In this document: positions 17,670 to 26,612 of the stretch, piece by piece
Position numbering within the stretch: the first letter of the stretch is position 1
Layout: each line of letters begins with the position of its first letter
Assembly: GCF_001598555.1 (NCBI RefSeq)
Contig: NZ_BCZE01000035.1
Location: 1 to 64,000 of the forward strand
DNA length: 64,000 nucleotides
Direction of reading: 5' to 3'
Origin: Novosphingobium rosa NBRC 15208
Lineage (GTDB): Bacteria > Pseudomonadota > Alphaproteobacteria > Sphingomonadales > Sphingomonadaceae
Program-made: the position numbers and the translations under genes
The notes under the pieces: model-generated
Databases searched by the model: none
Told to the model about the DNA's origin: nothing
Seen by the model: the letters and a program-made list of their open reading frames with translations, nothing else

Positions 17670-19678
17670 GCCGGTTCCTCATCATTCTGTCCCAAGTGTC
17701 GCGCGCGTGCGGCGCGTCGCGCACGGTCGATACGTGTGACCTCTTCGACGGGGACCGAAATCTCATCGCGGTCGCGCCAGGCGAAGACGACAAAGGTGGC
17801 ATAGGTGCCGAGAAAACCCAGAATGGCCAGCCACCAGATTTGCCAGATCAGCGCAAAGCCGATCAGGGTGGCAAAAAAAGCCGTGACGATTCCGGTGGGC
17901 GAATTGCGCGGCATGTCTATGGATTCGTAGGCCGGTTCATCGCCAAGGCTCTGTGCCTCGATGGCGCGCCGCTTCATACCCCAATAGGCCTCCTCGCCGC
18001 GCACATCGGGCATCACTGCGAAGTTGAAGGCGGGCGGGGGCGAGGAGGTGGACCATTCCAGGCTGCGCCCGTCCCAGGGATCGCCGGTGAGATCGCGCAG
18101 GCGCTCACGGTCGCGGATGCTTATGTAGAGCTGAATGGCCTGAGCCGCGACACCCAGCATCATGAAGCCGACGCCGGCGAGCGCGACATGCAGCCAGGGA
18201 ATCCAATCGTCGACCTCGGTGCGTTGCAGGCGGCGGGTCATGCCCTCCAGTCCGACGACATAAAGCGCGCCGAAGGTCAGTACAAAACCGATGAGCGAGG
18301 GCCAGAAAGCACGCTTGCCCCAGCGCTCGTCGAGCTGAAAGCCGAAGGCTTTGGGAAACCAGAAACTGTAACCGGCAAAGGCGCCGAAGATCACCCCGCC
18401 CACGATCACATTGTGAAAATGGGCCACCAGAAACATCGAATTATGCAACAGGAAATCAGCCGGCGGTACGGCCATCAGCACGCCCGTCATTCCCCCCACC
18501 ACGAAGGTCACCATAAAGGCCAACGACCACAGCATGGGCGTGGGAAAGCGCAGCCGTCCGCCCACCATGGTGAAAAGCCAGTTGTAGATCTTCACGCCCG
18601 TGCCCACTGCGATCACCGAGGTGGCGATGCCGAAAAAGGCGTTCACATCGGCGCCCGCGCCCATGGTGAAAAAGTGATGCAGCCAGACGAAAAAGGAAAC
18701 CACCACGATAAACAGCGTGGCCGCGACCATCGAACGATAGCCGAACAAGGGTTTGCCCGAAAAGGTCGAGAACACCTCTGAGAAGACACCAAAGGCCGGG
18801 AGGATCAAAATATAGACCTCCGGGTGTCCCCAAGCCCAGATCAGGTTGACGAACATCATCATGTTGCCGCCCGCCTCATTGGTGAAGAAGTGAAAACCCA
18901 GATAACGGTCGAGCGTCAGCATCGCGAGAGTCGCGGTCAGGATCGGAAAGGCCGCGACGATCAGCATGTTCGACCCCAGCGCTGTCCAGCAGAACATCGG
19001 CATGCGCATGTAGGACATGCCCGGAGTCCGCATCTTGAGGATGGTGGTCACCAGATTGATGCCCGTCATGAGCGTGCCTGCGCCGGAAATCTGGATCGCC
19101 CAGAGGTAGTAATCGACACCTACGCCCGGCGAATAGGTCGTTTCGCTTAAGGGGGCATAGGGCAGCCAACCGGTCCTCGCGAACTCGCCTATCACCAGCG
19201 ACATGTTGACCAGCAGCGCACCCGAGGCCGTCAGCCAGAAGCTCACCGAATTGAGCGTGGGAAAGGCCACATCGCGCACGCCCAATTGCAGCGGCACCAC
19301 GAAATTCATCAGGCCGATGATGAAAGGCATCGCGCCGAAGAAGATCATGATCGTACCATGGGCTGAAAAAATCTGGTCGTAATGTTCGGGCGGCAGATAG
19401 CCCTTGGCGCCATGGACCGCGATGCTCTGCTGGCTGCGCATCATGATCGCATCGATAAAGCCGCGCAGCAGCATCAGCAGCGCCAGCATGGAGTACATGA
19501 TGCCGATGCGCTTGTGGTCGACGCTGGTGATCCATTCGCGCCAGAGATAGGACCACAAGCCGCGCCGCGTCACCCAGATCGCCGCCCCCAGCAGCGCCAG
19601 CATCACCAGTCCCGCGGCAAAGAGCGGAATGGGCTGCGCAAAGGGGATGGCCGACCAGTCAAGTTTACCCAGCATGGT
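17666..19678 (-). CDS. cyoB: Cytochrome bo ubiquinol oxidase subunit I
   Basis: A 670-residue haem-copper oxidase core subunit with about 15 helices. Diagnostic blocks are [13 protein letters not shown] (haem ligand region), [15 protein letters not shown] (CuB His and the cross-linked Tyr), WLHHFFTMG (the His-His pair to CuB), and [12 protein letters not shown] (haem ligands). It oxidises ubiquinol, reduces O2 to water and pumps protons. I place the start at 19678 ([12 protein letters not shown]), where the protein matches CyoB. The start lies 14 bases inside cyoA, so the two are translationally coupled. No heme-O synthase (cyoE) gene lies in the window. Confidence 0.97.
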   Translation of the reverse strand, partial: TMLGKLDWSAIPFAQPIPLFAAGLVMLALLGAAIWVTRRGLWSYLWREWITSVDHKRIGIMYSMLALLMLLRGFIDAIMMRSQQSIAVHGAKGYLPPEHYDQIFSAHGTIMIFFGAMPFIIGLMNFVVPLQLGVRDVAFPTLNSVSFWLTASGALLVNMSLVIGEFARTGWLPYAPLSETTYSPGVGVDYYLWAIQISGAGTLMTGINLVTTILKMRTPGMSYMRMPMFCWTALGSNMLIVAAFPILTATLAMLTLDRYLGFHFFTNEAGGNMMMFVNLIWAWGHPEVYILILPAFGVFSEVFSTFSGKPLFGYRSMVAATLFIVVVSFFVWLHHFFTMGAGADVNAFFGIATSVIAVGTGVKIYNWLFTMVGGRLRFPTPMLWSLAFMVTFVVGGMTGVLMAVPPADFLLHNSMFLVAHFHNVIVGGVIFGAFAGYSFWFPKAFGFQLDERWGKRAFWPSLIGFVLTFGALYVVGLEGMTRRLQRTEVDDWIPWLHVALAGVGFMMLGVAAQAIQLYISIRDRERLRDLTGDPWDGRSLEWSTSSPPPAFNFAVMPDVRGEEAYWGMKRRAIEAQSLGDEPAYESIDMPRNSPTGIVTAFFATLIGFALIWQIWWLAILGFLGTYATFVVFAWRDRDEISVPVEEVTRIDRARRAARARHLGQNDEEPA

Positions 19679-20606
19679 TTTGCACTCCGGAACTGGAAGG
19701 GGTGCTTTGCGCGCGCCCACCAGGCCCCAGTTGGGGGCCGGGAGCAGGGGCGATGTGCTGAGCAACGATGGCATCGAAAAGGGTGCCCTGTGGCGCGCGC
19801 ATCGTGGAGGGCTCAATCGGGCGGTGCTGCCCGCCTAAATCGGCAAAGGAGCGATCATCGAGGATCGACTGACTTGCCTGGGCGGCCTTCACCCATTGCG
19901 CGAAACCAACGCCGGGCAGGGCTTGCACCGCAAAATGCATATCGGAAAAGCCGTCGCCGCTGAATTGGGCGGACTGGCCATAGAACTGACCCGCCCGGTC
20001 AGCCCTCAGGCTGAGCTGCGTCTCCATCCCGTTCATCGCATAGATCTGCGAACCCAGGCGCGGCACGAAAAAGCTGTTCATCACGCTGGCCGAGGTCAGC
20101 CGCAGATGCACCGGGACGCCCACCGGCAAGGCAAGGGCATTGAGCGATGCCACCTGCTGCTCCGGATAGATGAACAGCCAGGCCCAGTCGAGCGAGACCA
20201 CCTGCACCTCCAGCGGCGGCTGGCGTGACGGGATCGGCCGGCCCGGATCGAGGTCATGACTGCCGATCCAGATCACGCCGCCAAGGAACAGGATCACCAT
20301 GATGGGGATCGACCAGACGATAAGCTCGACCCGCCCCGAATAGGCGAAATCGGGCCGATAATGCGCCCGCGCATTGCCGGCTCGATACCACCAGGCCACG
20401 CCCAGCGTGGCAAGGATGGTGGGCACCACGATCACGAGCATGATGGCAAGCGCATTGAGCAGGATCGCCAGATCGGCGGAGGCGATTGGGCCTTCCGGCG
20501 CCAAAATGCTGGCCGGACCTCCGCATCCCGCGAGCAGCAATGCCGGAGCGAGTGGCACGGTGCGGTCTATGCCATGCGAAAGGAAGGTTCGGCGGCTCAC
20601 CCTCAA
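19665..20606 (-). CDS. cyoA: Cytochrome bo ubiquinol oxidase subunit II
   Basis: A 313-residue lipoprotein subunit: a signal ending in LLLAGC, two membrane helices (about 44-66 and 90-113), then a periplasmic cupredoxin-fold domain. That domain has [16 protein letters not shown] and the [20 protein letters not shown] block. The CuA cysteine and histidine ligands of cytochrome-c oxidases are absent, as expected for a quinol oxidase. No ATG fits the start: the frame opens with TTG at 20606 or GTG at 20600, both lacking a clear ribosome site, so the 5' end is uncertain by a few codons. It is the first gene of cyoABCD. The 264 bases upstream are shared with the divergent GFOR-like gene and should hold the promoter. 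Confidence 0.94.
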   Translation of the reverse strand: MRVSRRTFLSHGIDRTVPLAPALLLAGCGGPASILAPEGPIASADLAILLNALAIMLVIVVPTILATLGVAWWYRAGNARAHYRPDFAYSGRVELIVWSIPIMVILFLGGVIWIGSHDLDPGRPIPSRQPPLEVQVVSLDWAWLFIYPEQQVASLNALALPVGVPVHLRLTSASVMNSFFVPRLGSQIYAMNGMETQLSLRADRAGQFYGQSAQFSGDGFSDMHFAVQALPGVGFAQWVKAAQASQSILDDRSFADLGGQHRPIEPSTMRAPQGTLFDAIVAQHIAPAPGPQLGPGGRAQSTPSSSGVQNHAG

Positions 20607-20870
20607 GACAGTGTCGTTGTGCCACGCCGCATGCCGCTGCCTTTGTGGTTTGTCTGCAGAGGCATAGGGCGTGATCCTTGCGTCAGAAGTGTGGGTCGGC
20701 GGTTCGCTGCGTCAGGGTTTCGAACAGAGGTGAGGGGCTGAGGTTCCCCTCGTTGCGTCGTACCGAAATCGATCAACCGATCTTCAAGAACGGCATGGTG
20801 CCTTTCGCGCCGCGACCTCTTCGTGCCTTCATGCATTGCACCTTGCGATATCCGCGAAGGAGCGAAGCTT

Positions 20871-22172
20871 GTGAACCGACTCGATCGCCTCAACCGCCGC
20901 TCTCTGTTTCGTGTTGCAGGGTGGGGCGCCGGGGGGCTGATGCTCTCATCGCGGGCGATGGGGAGTGTGCCGGGCTTCACGCCGCCCAGCGCGGTCGATA
21001 CCGGCCATGTCGAGAACGGCAAGGTGGTGTTCCCCGCCTGGCGCGACCCGGCCGACACGCCCTCGGGCCCAACGCCCGCGCCCTTGCCGCCGGAACAGCG
21101 CGTGGGTTTTGCCATCGTCGGACTGGGACGGCTGGCGCTGGAGGAAATCCTGCCCGCCTTCGCCCAATCCATGAAGGCCCGTCCAGTCGCCCTTGTCTCC
21201 GGTTCGCCCGACAAGCTGAGGCTGGTTGCCGCCCAATATGGGATCAAGCCGGAGGCCTGTTACAGCTACGAGAGTTTCGACAGCATCCGCGAGAACCCTG
21301 AAATCAAGGTTGTCTACATCGCCCTTCCCAATGCCATGCACCGGCTCTTTGCCGAGCGCGCGGCAAGGGCCGGCAAGCATGTTCTCAGCGAAAAGCCGAT
21401 GTCGGTCAGTTCAGCCGATGCCCAGGCGATGGTTGAGGCCTGCCGCGTGGCGGGTGTCAAGCTGATGGTCGCCTATCGTATCCAGTACGAGCCCTACAAC
21501 CGCCGCGCCATGGAGATGGTGCGCGACGGCAGCCACGGCAGGCTGCTGGCCTATCACGGGATCAACACCCAGACCGTGGCTCAGGACGGCCATCTGCAGT
21601 GGCGGCATAAGAAGGCCATGGCGGGGGGCGGCTCGCTCTTCGACATCGGACTCTATTGCCTCAACACGGCCCGGTTCATGACCGGTGAGGAGCCGGTGGA
21701 AATTTTCGCGACCACATTCTCGCCGCCCGGTGACCCCCGCTTCGCACAGGTGGAGGAAACCGTGTCTTTCATGCTGCGTTTTCCCTCCGGCACGGTGGCG
21801 AACTGCTTCACCAGTTACGGCGGGCGTGATGACAAGCATGCCCGGATGAACCTGCAGAAGGCCGCCATCGATCTGCCCAACTGCTACCAATATGCCGGTC
21901 AGCAGATGAGCGTGATCGGGCGCGAGGGCGATGCCACCAGCCGCAACGAACTGGTCCTGACGACCAAAAACCAGTTCGCCACCGAAATCGACCATATGGC
22001 CGAGTGTGTGCTGACCGGGCGGAATCCCTACACGCCAGGCGAAGAGGGTGTGCAGGATCACCGCTTGATGGAAGCGATCTACGACAGCGCGCGCAGCGGC
22101 AAAGCCGTGCATCTGCCCCCCATGGCCGGGCTTGATCGCTTTCGCGGGCCACCGCCTGTGCGGGAGGCCTAG
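20871..22172 (+). CDS. Tat-exported Gfo/Idh/MocA oxidoreductase, glucose-fructose oxidoreductase-like
   Basis: A 433-residue enzyme. GTG at 20871 has AAGGAG 8 bases upstream, which decides the start. The N-terminus has a twin-arginine signal (NRRSLFRVAGWGAGGLML), so it is exported folded. A Rossmann domain (about 95-210) has FAIVGLGRLALEEILPAF for dinucleotide binding and HVLSEKPMSVS with the catalytic EKP Lys. The C-terminal alpha/beta domain contains AYRIQYEPYNRRAMEMV, close to Zymomonas glucose-fructose oxidoreductase. Such enzymes carry tightly bound NADP and interconvert or oxidise sugars in the periplasm. The substrate is unproven here. Its stop overlaps the last 4 bases of the convergent CDF transporter gene. 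Confidence 0.88.
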   Translation: MNRLDRLNRRSLFRVAGWGAGGLMLSSRAMGSVPGFTPPSAVDTGHVENGKVVFPAWRDPADTPSGPTPAPLPPEQRVGFAIVGLGRLALEEILPAFAQSMKARPVALVSGSPDKLRLVAAQYGIKPEACYSYESFDSIRENPEIKVVYIALPNAMHRLFAERAARAGKHVLSEKPMSVSSADAQAMVEACRVAGVKLMVAYRIQYEPYNRRAMEMVRDGSHGRLLAYHGINTQTVAQDGHLQWRHKKAMAGGGSLFDIGLYCLNTARFMTGEEPVEIFATTFSPPGDPRFAQVEETVSFMLRFPSGTVANCFTSYGGRDDKHARMNLQKAAIDLPNCYQYAGQQMSVIGREGDATSRNELVLTTKNQFATEIDHMAECVLTGRNPYTPGEEGVQDHRLMEAIYDSARSGKAVHLPPMAGLDRFRGPPPVREA

Positions 22173-23152
22173 GTTTCGACATTGTCCCAGGCGAGGGCGT
22201 CAGCGTCCTCGCCGAGATCGTCGAGCACCTCCAGATGGCTCTGGATGGATTGCGCCTCGAGATAGACCCGGCGCACATCTTCAAACGCGTCGCGCATCCT
22301 CTCATCCACCTGTGCGACGATGCGCTTCACGATCGCTGCCGGCGTATCATCCCGAAAATCCGCCGAAACGATCAGCAGCACTTCGGAGGGGCCGAAGTGC
22401 ATGGTGCGTACCTCATTGACATGGTCGATCACCGCGATCTCGCCAAGGATCTCGCGAAGGCGTTCCTCGATGACCGGATCGGCGGCCTGGCCGGTCAGCA
22501 GCGTGTAGCAGCGCCGGGCCAGGCTGATTGCGGTGACGGCCAGAATGAGACCGATGATGATCGAGGTCCAGCCATCGATCACCGGCATGTCGAGCAGGAG
22601 TGCGAGCACGGTTCCGGCGAGGGCGACCAGCAGACCCGCGATGGCGGCGGTGTCTTCATAGATCACCGCGAAGATGGTCGGATCGCGATGGGTGCGCAGC
22701 GTCTCCAGAAAGCTGAGGGAGCGGTTGCGGGCCTCTTTCTTCACGGCCTTGATTGCCACCAGCAACGATGTGCCTTCCAGCAGGATGCTGACCGCCAGGA
22801 TAAGCATATTGACCCAGGCATGACTGATTGGCGTGGGATGGCCGATCTTCGCCAGCCCCTCATGGATCGTGAGGCCAGAACCCAGAGCAAAGATCGCCAC
22901 CGAAACCACGAAGGCCCAAAAATACAAGCGCAATCCATAGCCGAAAGGATGGGGAGCGTCTGCCGGGCGGCTGGCGTCTTTCAGCCCGAAGAGCAGCAGG
23001 ATCTGGTTGCCGGTATCGACAAGGCTGTGGATGCCTTCTGAAGCCATCGCGGAGGAGCCGGTGTAGGCCGCTCCGCAGAATTTCGCGATGGCTATCCCGG
23101 TGTTTGCCCCCAGGGCTGCACGCAAAGTCGTTTTCGAAGCATTGGTCGCCAT
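22169..23152 (-). CDS. Cation diffusion facilitator (CDF) transporter
   Basis: A 327-residue inner-membrane metal/H+ antiporter with six predicted helices and a cytoplasmic C-terminal domain. CDF signatures are visible: SEGIHSLVDTGNQILLL carries the helix-2 metal site (the usual HxxxD form, with the second acidic residue at DTGNQ). HPFGYGLRLYFWAF is the loop after helix 2, and YEDTAAIAGLLVA carries the helix-5 acidic site. The ATG at 23152 (MATNASKT) is favoured over a longer frame to 23251 of non-family sequence. Likely substrates are Zn, Fe, Co or similar divalent ions; the site residues do not settle which. It ends tail-to-tail over the GFOR-like gene. Confidence 0.9.
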   Translation of the reverse strand: MATNASKTTLRAALGANTGIAIAKFCGAAYTGSSAMASEGIHSLVDTGNQILLLFGLKDASRPADAPHPFGYGLRLYFWAFVVSVAIFALGSGLTIHEGLAKIGHPTPISHAWVNMLILAVSILLEGTSLLVAIKAVKKEARNRSLSFLETLRTHRDPTIFAVIYEDTAAIAGLLVALAGTVLALLLDMPVIDGWTSIIIGLILAVTAISLARRCYTLLTGQAADPVIEERLREILGEIAVIDHVNEVRTMHFGPSEVLLIVSADFRDDTPAAIVKRIVAQVDERMRDAFEDVRRVYLEAQSIQSHLEVLDDLGEDADALAWDNVET

Positions 23153-23312
23153 GGCCAGTCCATCTCTCGTATTGTGATGAAAGCTGCCCGCGGGTGGCCC
23201 AGTTCCATTTGGGAAGGCCAAAAGGCATTGCTCAGGCCTCGCCAAGCCCAAGGAATGCCGCCGTCAAGGCGATCAGTCAGCGATGAAGGACGGCTCAGCG
23301 CAGTCTGTCACA

Positions 23313-25280
23313 TCAGGCCGGCTGCGCGGCGCTTCTCATGGCCTGGATGATGGCCTGCTCCAGCATCTCTTGCGTGAAGGGCTTGCCCAACCGGACGATG
23401 CGCGGTTGGCAACCTTCGGGCAGTTCAGAATAGCCACTGGCGAGGATGATTGGAAGATTCGCGTGTTCGAGCGTGACGAGATCAGCCAGCTGTGTGCCGG
23501 TCATTTTAGGCATGGCCTGATCGGTGATCAGCAAATTGAGATCAGGGTTTTCACCAATCAGTTCGAGTGCCTCCTGGCCTGAGCCTGCTTCGAGCACCTC
23601 ATGGCCAAGGTCTTCAAGCAGGGCGACGGTGTTCATCAGGATCAGCCCATCGTCGTCGACGGCGAGAATTTTAAGCGATGGCAGATCAGCGACAATGTCA
23701 GCCGGCGTCTGCTGAGCTTTGACGGGAAGGGAGCCCGCCGAGGCAACCGGTAGCAATAAGGTCGCTTCAGTTCCTTCGCCCAGCACACTGTGCAGCGTGA
23801 AGCCGCCGCCAAGCTGTTCGGCAAGCCCATGGATCATCGAAAGCCCAAGCCCCGTCCCCTTGCCGACGCCCTTCGTGGTGAAAAAAGGCTCGGTTGCTCT
23901 GGCGAGGGTGATCTCATCCATGCCCTCGCCATGGTCGATGACTGACAAAGCGATATAGGGCTCAGGGCGGAGGCGCACATGGCGGGCCGATCCGTCGTGG
24001 CACAGTCTGGCCGAAACGATGATAGTGCCCCCCTGAGGCATGGCATCACGCGCGTTGACCGCCAGATTGAGCACCGCCATTTCGAGCTGATTGCTGTCGG
24101 CAAGGACAAATGGCAGGTTCTCATCGAACAGCAGATTGAGCGTCCATGCCGGACCCAAGGTACGCTCGACCAACTCACGCATGCCGGTCACAAGAGCAGA
24201 GATATCCACCCTTTCCGACGTGAGGTCCTGACGCCGGGCAAAAGCCAGCATCCTCTGCGTGAGGGCCGCTCCGCGTTCGGCGCCCTGCATCGCACTATCG
24301 AGCAGGCGATCGGTCGCGGGATCTGCGGGCAGACGCTTGCGCAACAGGGTGAGGCTGCTCATGACCGCCATCAGCAGATTGTTGAAATCATGGGCAATGC
24401 CGCCCGTCAGTTGACCCACTGCTTCCATTTTCTGTGCCTGGCGTAGCGCTTCCTCGGCCTGCTGGCGGATCGCCACCTCCTCGGCAACCCGGCTTTCCAG
24501 GCGGTCGCTCCACTCACGAAGTTCGGCCTCCTGCCGTTTGGCGGCCGTAACATCATAGATCACGCCGACGAGCCGAAAACCCGCGCCCTCGTGAATGATC
24601 TCGCCGCGGCGGGCGATCCAGCGCTCCTCGCCATCATCGCTTCGCGCGATGCGGAATTCGGCATCGACGCTTTCTGGAATCCGTGTGTCTCCCGGACCCG
24701 GGACCAGCGGCGCTGTGTCATCCAGCAAAACACCATTGATCGTCTGCACGGGCAGCACCGGGGCAGGGTGCAGACCAAGCAAGCGGCAGAACTCGCCCGA
24801 GACCGTGACGGTGGCAAAACCGTCGATATATTCGAAGCTGCCGATGCCGCCCGCACTCTGCGCGATGCGTAATTTTTCCTCGGCCCGCTTGCGCTCGGTG
24901 ATGTCCACCAGCAGGCCGGTGAAGCGCAGCGGCTCATCGTTGTCGCTGAGATGGCAATGGCCCCGCCCGTGCATCCACAGCACAGCCCCGGCGGCCGTTA
25001 CAATGCGGAAGTCCTTGGCGAAAAGCTCCGCCCCGGCAAGCAGCCCCGCCACGGCAATACGGATACGCGGGCGATCGTCGGGATGAATGGCCTGGAAAAA
25101 AATGCTGGTGGGCAGCCCTGCGCGTGCCGCTTCGGGTTGAAGGCCGTAAAGGTCGGCAAAATGCTCGTCGATATGCAGGATTTCGCGCCGGATATCCCAG
25201 TCCCAGGTGCCGCTGGCGCCTGCGGCTGCCGACACGGAGCCGAAGTTGCGCGGCGTCACCATGCCAGGCTCAAGCGTCAT
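23313..25280 (-). CDS. PAS-type hybrid sensor histidine kinase at the end of the chemosensory operon
   Basis: A 655-residue soluble hybrid kinase. Two PAS domains (about 15-130, ending DITERKRAEE, and about 135-250) precede HisKA with VGQLTGGIAHDFNNLL. The HATPase has N box NLAVNARDAMPQGG, G1 DHGEGMD and G2 GTGLGLSMIHG, and a receiver (about 535-650) has VDDDG, LLITDQAMPKM and LGKPF. The ATG at 25280 lies 11 bases inside the cheC gene, so it is translated with the chemosensory genes. An ATG at 25262 is an alternative start. Its inclusion in a che operon is unusual. It might feed phosphate into, or draw it from, the CheY-like proteins encoded upstream. Confidence 0.92.
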   Translation of the reverse strand: MTLEPGMVTPRNFGSVSAAAGASGTWDWDIRREILHIDEHFADLYGLQPEAARAGLPTSIFFQAIHPDDRPRIRIAVAGLLAGAELFAKDFRIVTAAGAVLWMHGRGHCHLSDNDEPLRFTGLLVDITERKRAEEKLRIAQSAGGIGSFEYIDGFATVTVSGEFCRLLGLHPAPVLPVQTINGVLLDDTAPLVPGPGDTRIPESVDAEFRIARSDDGEERWIARRGEIIHEGAGFRLVGVIYDVTAAKRQEAELREWSDRLESRVAEEVAIRQQAEEALRQAQKMEAVGQLTGGIAHDFNNLLMAVMSSLTLLRKRLPADPATDRLLDSAMQGAERGAALTQRMLAFARRQDLTSERVDISALVTGMRELVERTLGPAWTLNLLFDENLPFVLADSNQLEMAVLNLAVNARDAMPQGGTIIVSARLCHDGSARHVRLRPEPYIALSVIDHGEGMDEITLARATEPFFTTKGVGKGTGLGLSMIHGLAEQLGGGFTLHSVLGEGTEATLLLPVASAGSLPVKAQQTPADIVADLPSLKILAVDDDGLILMNTVALLEDLGHEVLEAGSGQEALELIGENPDLNLLITDQAMPKMTGTQLADLVTLEHANLPIILASGYSELPEGCQPRIVRLGKPFTQEMLEQAIIQAMRSAAQPA

Positions 25281-25908
25281 CGCCGACGACGCGGGCGATG
25301 AATTCGTCGAGCAAGTCCTTGAGGATTTCCAGCGAAGGCAGGTCCATGATCATCGCGATATAGCCGCGAATGTCCCGGCTGCGTACGGCAAAATCGATGT
25401 AGAGGAAAAGCACGAGGCTCTTTTCAGAAGTCTCGGCTGTCACATCGAACAGGCTGGCGCTGCTGCCGCGCAGAACTTCGGGCAGCGTCATTGTCAGCGA
25501 GCGCTTGAGCATATTGGCCATGGTGGCGAGGCAGGCATTGAGGATGATGTTGCCCGTCTCGCACAGGGCCTCGCTCTCCATCTCGACGAGATCCTCGATC
25601 GCCACGTCGCCGCCGGTCACCGCATGGACAAGCTCAAGACTATTGGTCTCAGGGAAGATCAGCAAGGCGCGGCCTGAGAAAGGACCGGAGAAATCCTGCC
25701 TGACGGCAACCAGATCGGTGATTTCACGCTCGCTGATCAGGCGCGCGGCGCGGCGCTGGCTGACCACCTCAATGGAGGGCACCGAGAGCAGAACCTGATC
25801 GCCGATCATCTTGCGCAGGCTGGAGGCAGCCCGGCTGACGCCGATGTTGACGATCTCGGTCAGCGCATCGCGCTCAAGCTCGCCAAGTGTGATGCTTTCG
25901 CCGCTCAC
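25270..25908 (-). CDS. cheC: CheC-type CheY-phosphate phosphatase
   Basis: A 212-residue CheC-family protein. The phosphatase signature D/S-x3-E-x2-N-x22-P is met exactly in the first half: D in ERDALTEIVN, E four residues on, N three further, then 22 residues to a Pro in LLSVPSIEV. The second half repeats it (EALCETGN, then 22 residues to Pro in MTLPEV), with Glu in place of the leading Asp/Ser. Two sites are the hallmark of CheC rather than CheX. The start is GTG, sharing GTGA with the stop of the receiver gene upstream, and the gene overlaps the hybrid kinase by 11 bases. The neighbouring receiver (25905-26288) is its obvious substrate. CheC is uncommon in alphaproteobacteria as far as I know. 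Confidence 0.88.
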   Translation of the reverse strand: MSGESITLGELERDALTEIVNIGVSRAASSLRKMIGDQVLLSVPSIEVVSQRRAARLISEREITDLVAVRQDFSGPFSGRALLIFPETNSLELVHAVTGGDVAIEDLVEMESEALCETGNIILNACLATMANMLKRSLTMTLPEVLRGSSASLFDVTAETSEKSLVLFLYIDFAVRSRDIRGYIAMIMDLPSLEILKDLLDEFIARVVGDDA

Positions 25909-26288
25909 GCCCGTTTTGACCGCAGGCGCAGCGCAGCACCCGAGAGGAAGGGTTCCAATGCGTCAGCGGTCACCGGCTTGGCCACGAAAGCGGCGCCGAT
26001 CTCACGGGCACGCGCGATGATCTCGTCCTGAATGTTGGCGGTGATGATGGCAATGGGCATATCGGGGTAGAGAACGCGCAAATCCCCCGCAAGTTCAAGG
26101 CCGTCCTTCTCGCTCATGTTGAAATCGATCAGAGCAAGATCGGGAGCCTGGCTGGCAATGACGTCAATGGCCTGTGCCGCGCTGCCGGCTTCCAGCTTGT
26201 CCCATTCCGGCTGGAGGGCGGCAAGGGCCTTGCCCGCAACGATCCTGGCGAGCTTGCTGTCATCAACAATCAGAACGGTGATCGGCAT
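25905..26288 (-). CDS. CheY-like single receiver in chemosensory operon
   Basis: A 127-residue receiver. VLIVDDSKLAR has the double acid, LALIDFNMSEKDG has the acceptor Asp, TAN is the Thr switch region, and VAKPV is the Lys loop. GGAG lies 7 bases before the ATG at 26288. There is no output domain and no FliM-binding context in view. It sits between the STAS gene (60-base gap) and cheC (GTGA overlap). The natural reading is that it is CheA's output regulator, dephosphorylated by CheC. Its downstream target is unknown because no motor genes lie nearby. Confidence 0.9.
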   Translation of the reverse strand: MPITVLIVDDSKLARIVAGKALAALQPEWDKLEAGSAAQAIDVIASQAPDLALIDFNMSEKDGLELAGDLRVLYPDMPIAIITANIQDEIIARAREIGAAFVAKPVTADALEPFLSGAALRLRSKRA

Positions 26289-26348
26289 TGGCTTCTCCGG
26301 GCGGCTGATGGTCGCGGCCCTGCATTGAAATGGGGTTCGACCTGCGTA

Positions 26349-26612
26349 TTATGGATTTTTTGGCGTCCTGTCGTTATCTGAAATGAGGCGGAGGAAGATT
26401 TCTCGCGAGAGGGGACCTGCGGCGGCCTGTCCCTGGATGGCAGGGCGAACCGCCAGCAGCACCTGCACGAGCGCCATATGCAGCCGCTGCAGGCCTGTGA
26501 TGTCGACCGTCGCCTGCGCGTCTTGCTCGAGCGCGCGAAGGAGATCCTCAGCATCCTCGACAGGGCATCGCCCGGCAAGGTAAATCACTCCGCCTTCAAC
26601 CCTGACACTCAT
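26349..26612 (-). CDS. STAS-like small protein in chemosensory operon
   Basis: An 87-residue protein reading MSVRVEGGVIYLAGRCPVE, then DAEDLLRALEQ and TVDITGLQRLHMALVQVLLA. This is the pattern of a STAS/MlaB domain: a strand, an acidic helix, a second strand with the conserved Asp-x-x-G-L before a long helix. STAS proteins bind partners in anti-sigma-antagonist switches, where the residue at the phosphorylation site is Ser/Thr. Here the site reads ITGLQRLH without a Ser, so regulation by phosphorylation is unlikely. The ATG overlaps the cheA stop (ATGA), so it is made together with CheA. Confidence 0.65.
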   Translation of the reverse strand: MSVRVEGGVIYLAGRCPVEDAEDLLRALEQDAQATVDITGLQRLHMALVQVLLAVRPAIQGQAAAGPLSREIFLRLISDNDRTPKNP

